A stretch of DNA of 14,962 bases, taken from NCBI GenBank assembly GCA_020722405.1, contig DYKW01000025.1:1-14962 (forward strand), written 5' to 3'. Below, piece after piece: positions 14,876-14,962 of this stretch (its first letter is position 1; every line of letters starts with the position of its first letter). Made by a program: the position numbers and the translations under genes. Under the pieces are notes generated by a model. It had not been told where the DNA came from. It saw only the letters and a list, made by a program, of their open reading frames with translations, and searched no databases. The DNA comes from Anaerolinea thermophila. GTDB taxonomy: Bacteria; Chloroflexota; Anaerolineae; Anaerolineales; DRKV01.

Positions 14876-14962
14876 TGGGTAGGTAGTTAGGTAGTTGGAT
14901 AGTTAGGTAGTTAGGTAGTTAGGTAGTTAGGTAGTTGGGTAGTTGGATAGTTGGGTAGTTGG
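14876..14962. repeat. 8-bp tandem repeat array, truncated by window end
   Basis: From 14884 to the window end there are ten head-to-tail units of TAGTTAGG, TAGTTGGA or TAGTTGGG, the last one cut at seven bases. A degenerate unit occurs at 14876-14883. Units differ only at positions 6 and 8, so the array has expanded by slippage with few mutations. It begins 11 nt upstream of the dehydrogenase ATG and occupies the place where its promoter and ribosome site should be. The full length is unknown. Confidence 0.9.

Noticed and set aside
14876..14962. CRISPR array
   Set aside because: Units are 8 bp and directly abutting, with no spacers; it is a simple tandem repeat.

Overview
The window looks like a chromosomal segment of a Gram-positive-like or monoderm environmental bacterium, most likely a member of the Chloroflexota (Anaerolineae type). 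This is inferred from memory of the protein styles, not from a search: a secreted S8 protease with DUF11 repeats ending in a YVLFLPL tail, a free-standing CBM48 mini-protein, BMP-type nucleoside ABC genes, and coding DNA that is roughly 60% GC by eye. All genes look chromosomal and intact. I see no tRNA, rRNA, transposase, phage gene or CRISPR array.

Left part (1-4387, + strand). An AT-rich leader begins with two copies of the palindrome TGAAAA-N4-TTTTCA. It is followed by a tight three-gene ABC transporter operon of the BMP/nucleoside class: permease, permease, then a double ATP-binding protein. A clear intrinsic terminator (3911-3942) closes it. Next comes a single small gene with its own extended -10 promoter and a strong Shine-Dalgarno. 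It encodes a 98-residue free-standing carbohydrate-binding (CBM48, isoamylase early-set) domain. A hairpin-dense convergent intergenic region (about 4388-4576) separates it from the minus-strand genes.

Middle part (4577-8652, - strand). A three-gene unit reads metallophosphoesterase, then DJ-1/PfpI protein, then a large secreted subtilisin-like protease. A consensus TATAAT lies so close to the first ATG that the message may be leaderless. The stop codon of gene 1 lies inside the Shine-Dalgarno of gene 2, and the stop of gene 2 lies inside the Shine-Dalgarno of gene 3, so the three are probably translationally coupled.

Right part (8901-14865, - strand). A surface-glycan (capsule or exopolysaccharide) operon reads nucleotide-sugar 6-dehydrogenase, NAD-dependent 4-epimerase, Wzx-like flippase, and two GT4 glycosyltransferases. 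The dehydrogenase and epimerase would make a uronic-acid nucleotide sugar, the glycosyltransferases would build the repeat unit, and the flippase would export it. No polymerase, priming transferase or export gene is in the window, so the locus probably continues upstream (beyond 14962). Two unusual regulatory candidates sit in this operon: a 12-bp perfect inverted repeat between epimerase and flippase, and an 8-bp tandem repeat that runs off the window end directly upstream of the dehydrogenase start.

I found no single feature that I can claim as a wholly new system. The best leads are the paired palindromes at 2-43, the octamer array at 14876-14962, the inverted repeat at 12514-12552, and the coupled phosphoesterase/PfpI/subtilase unit.
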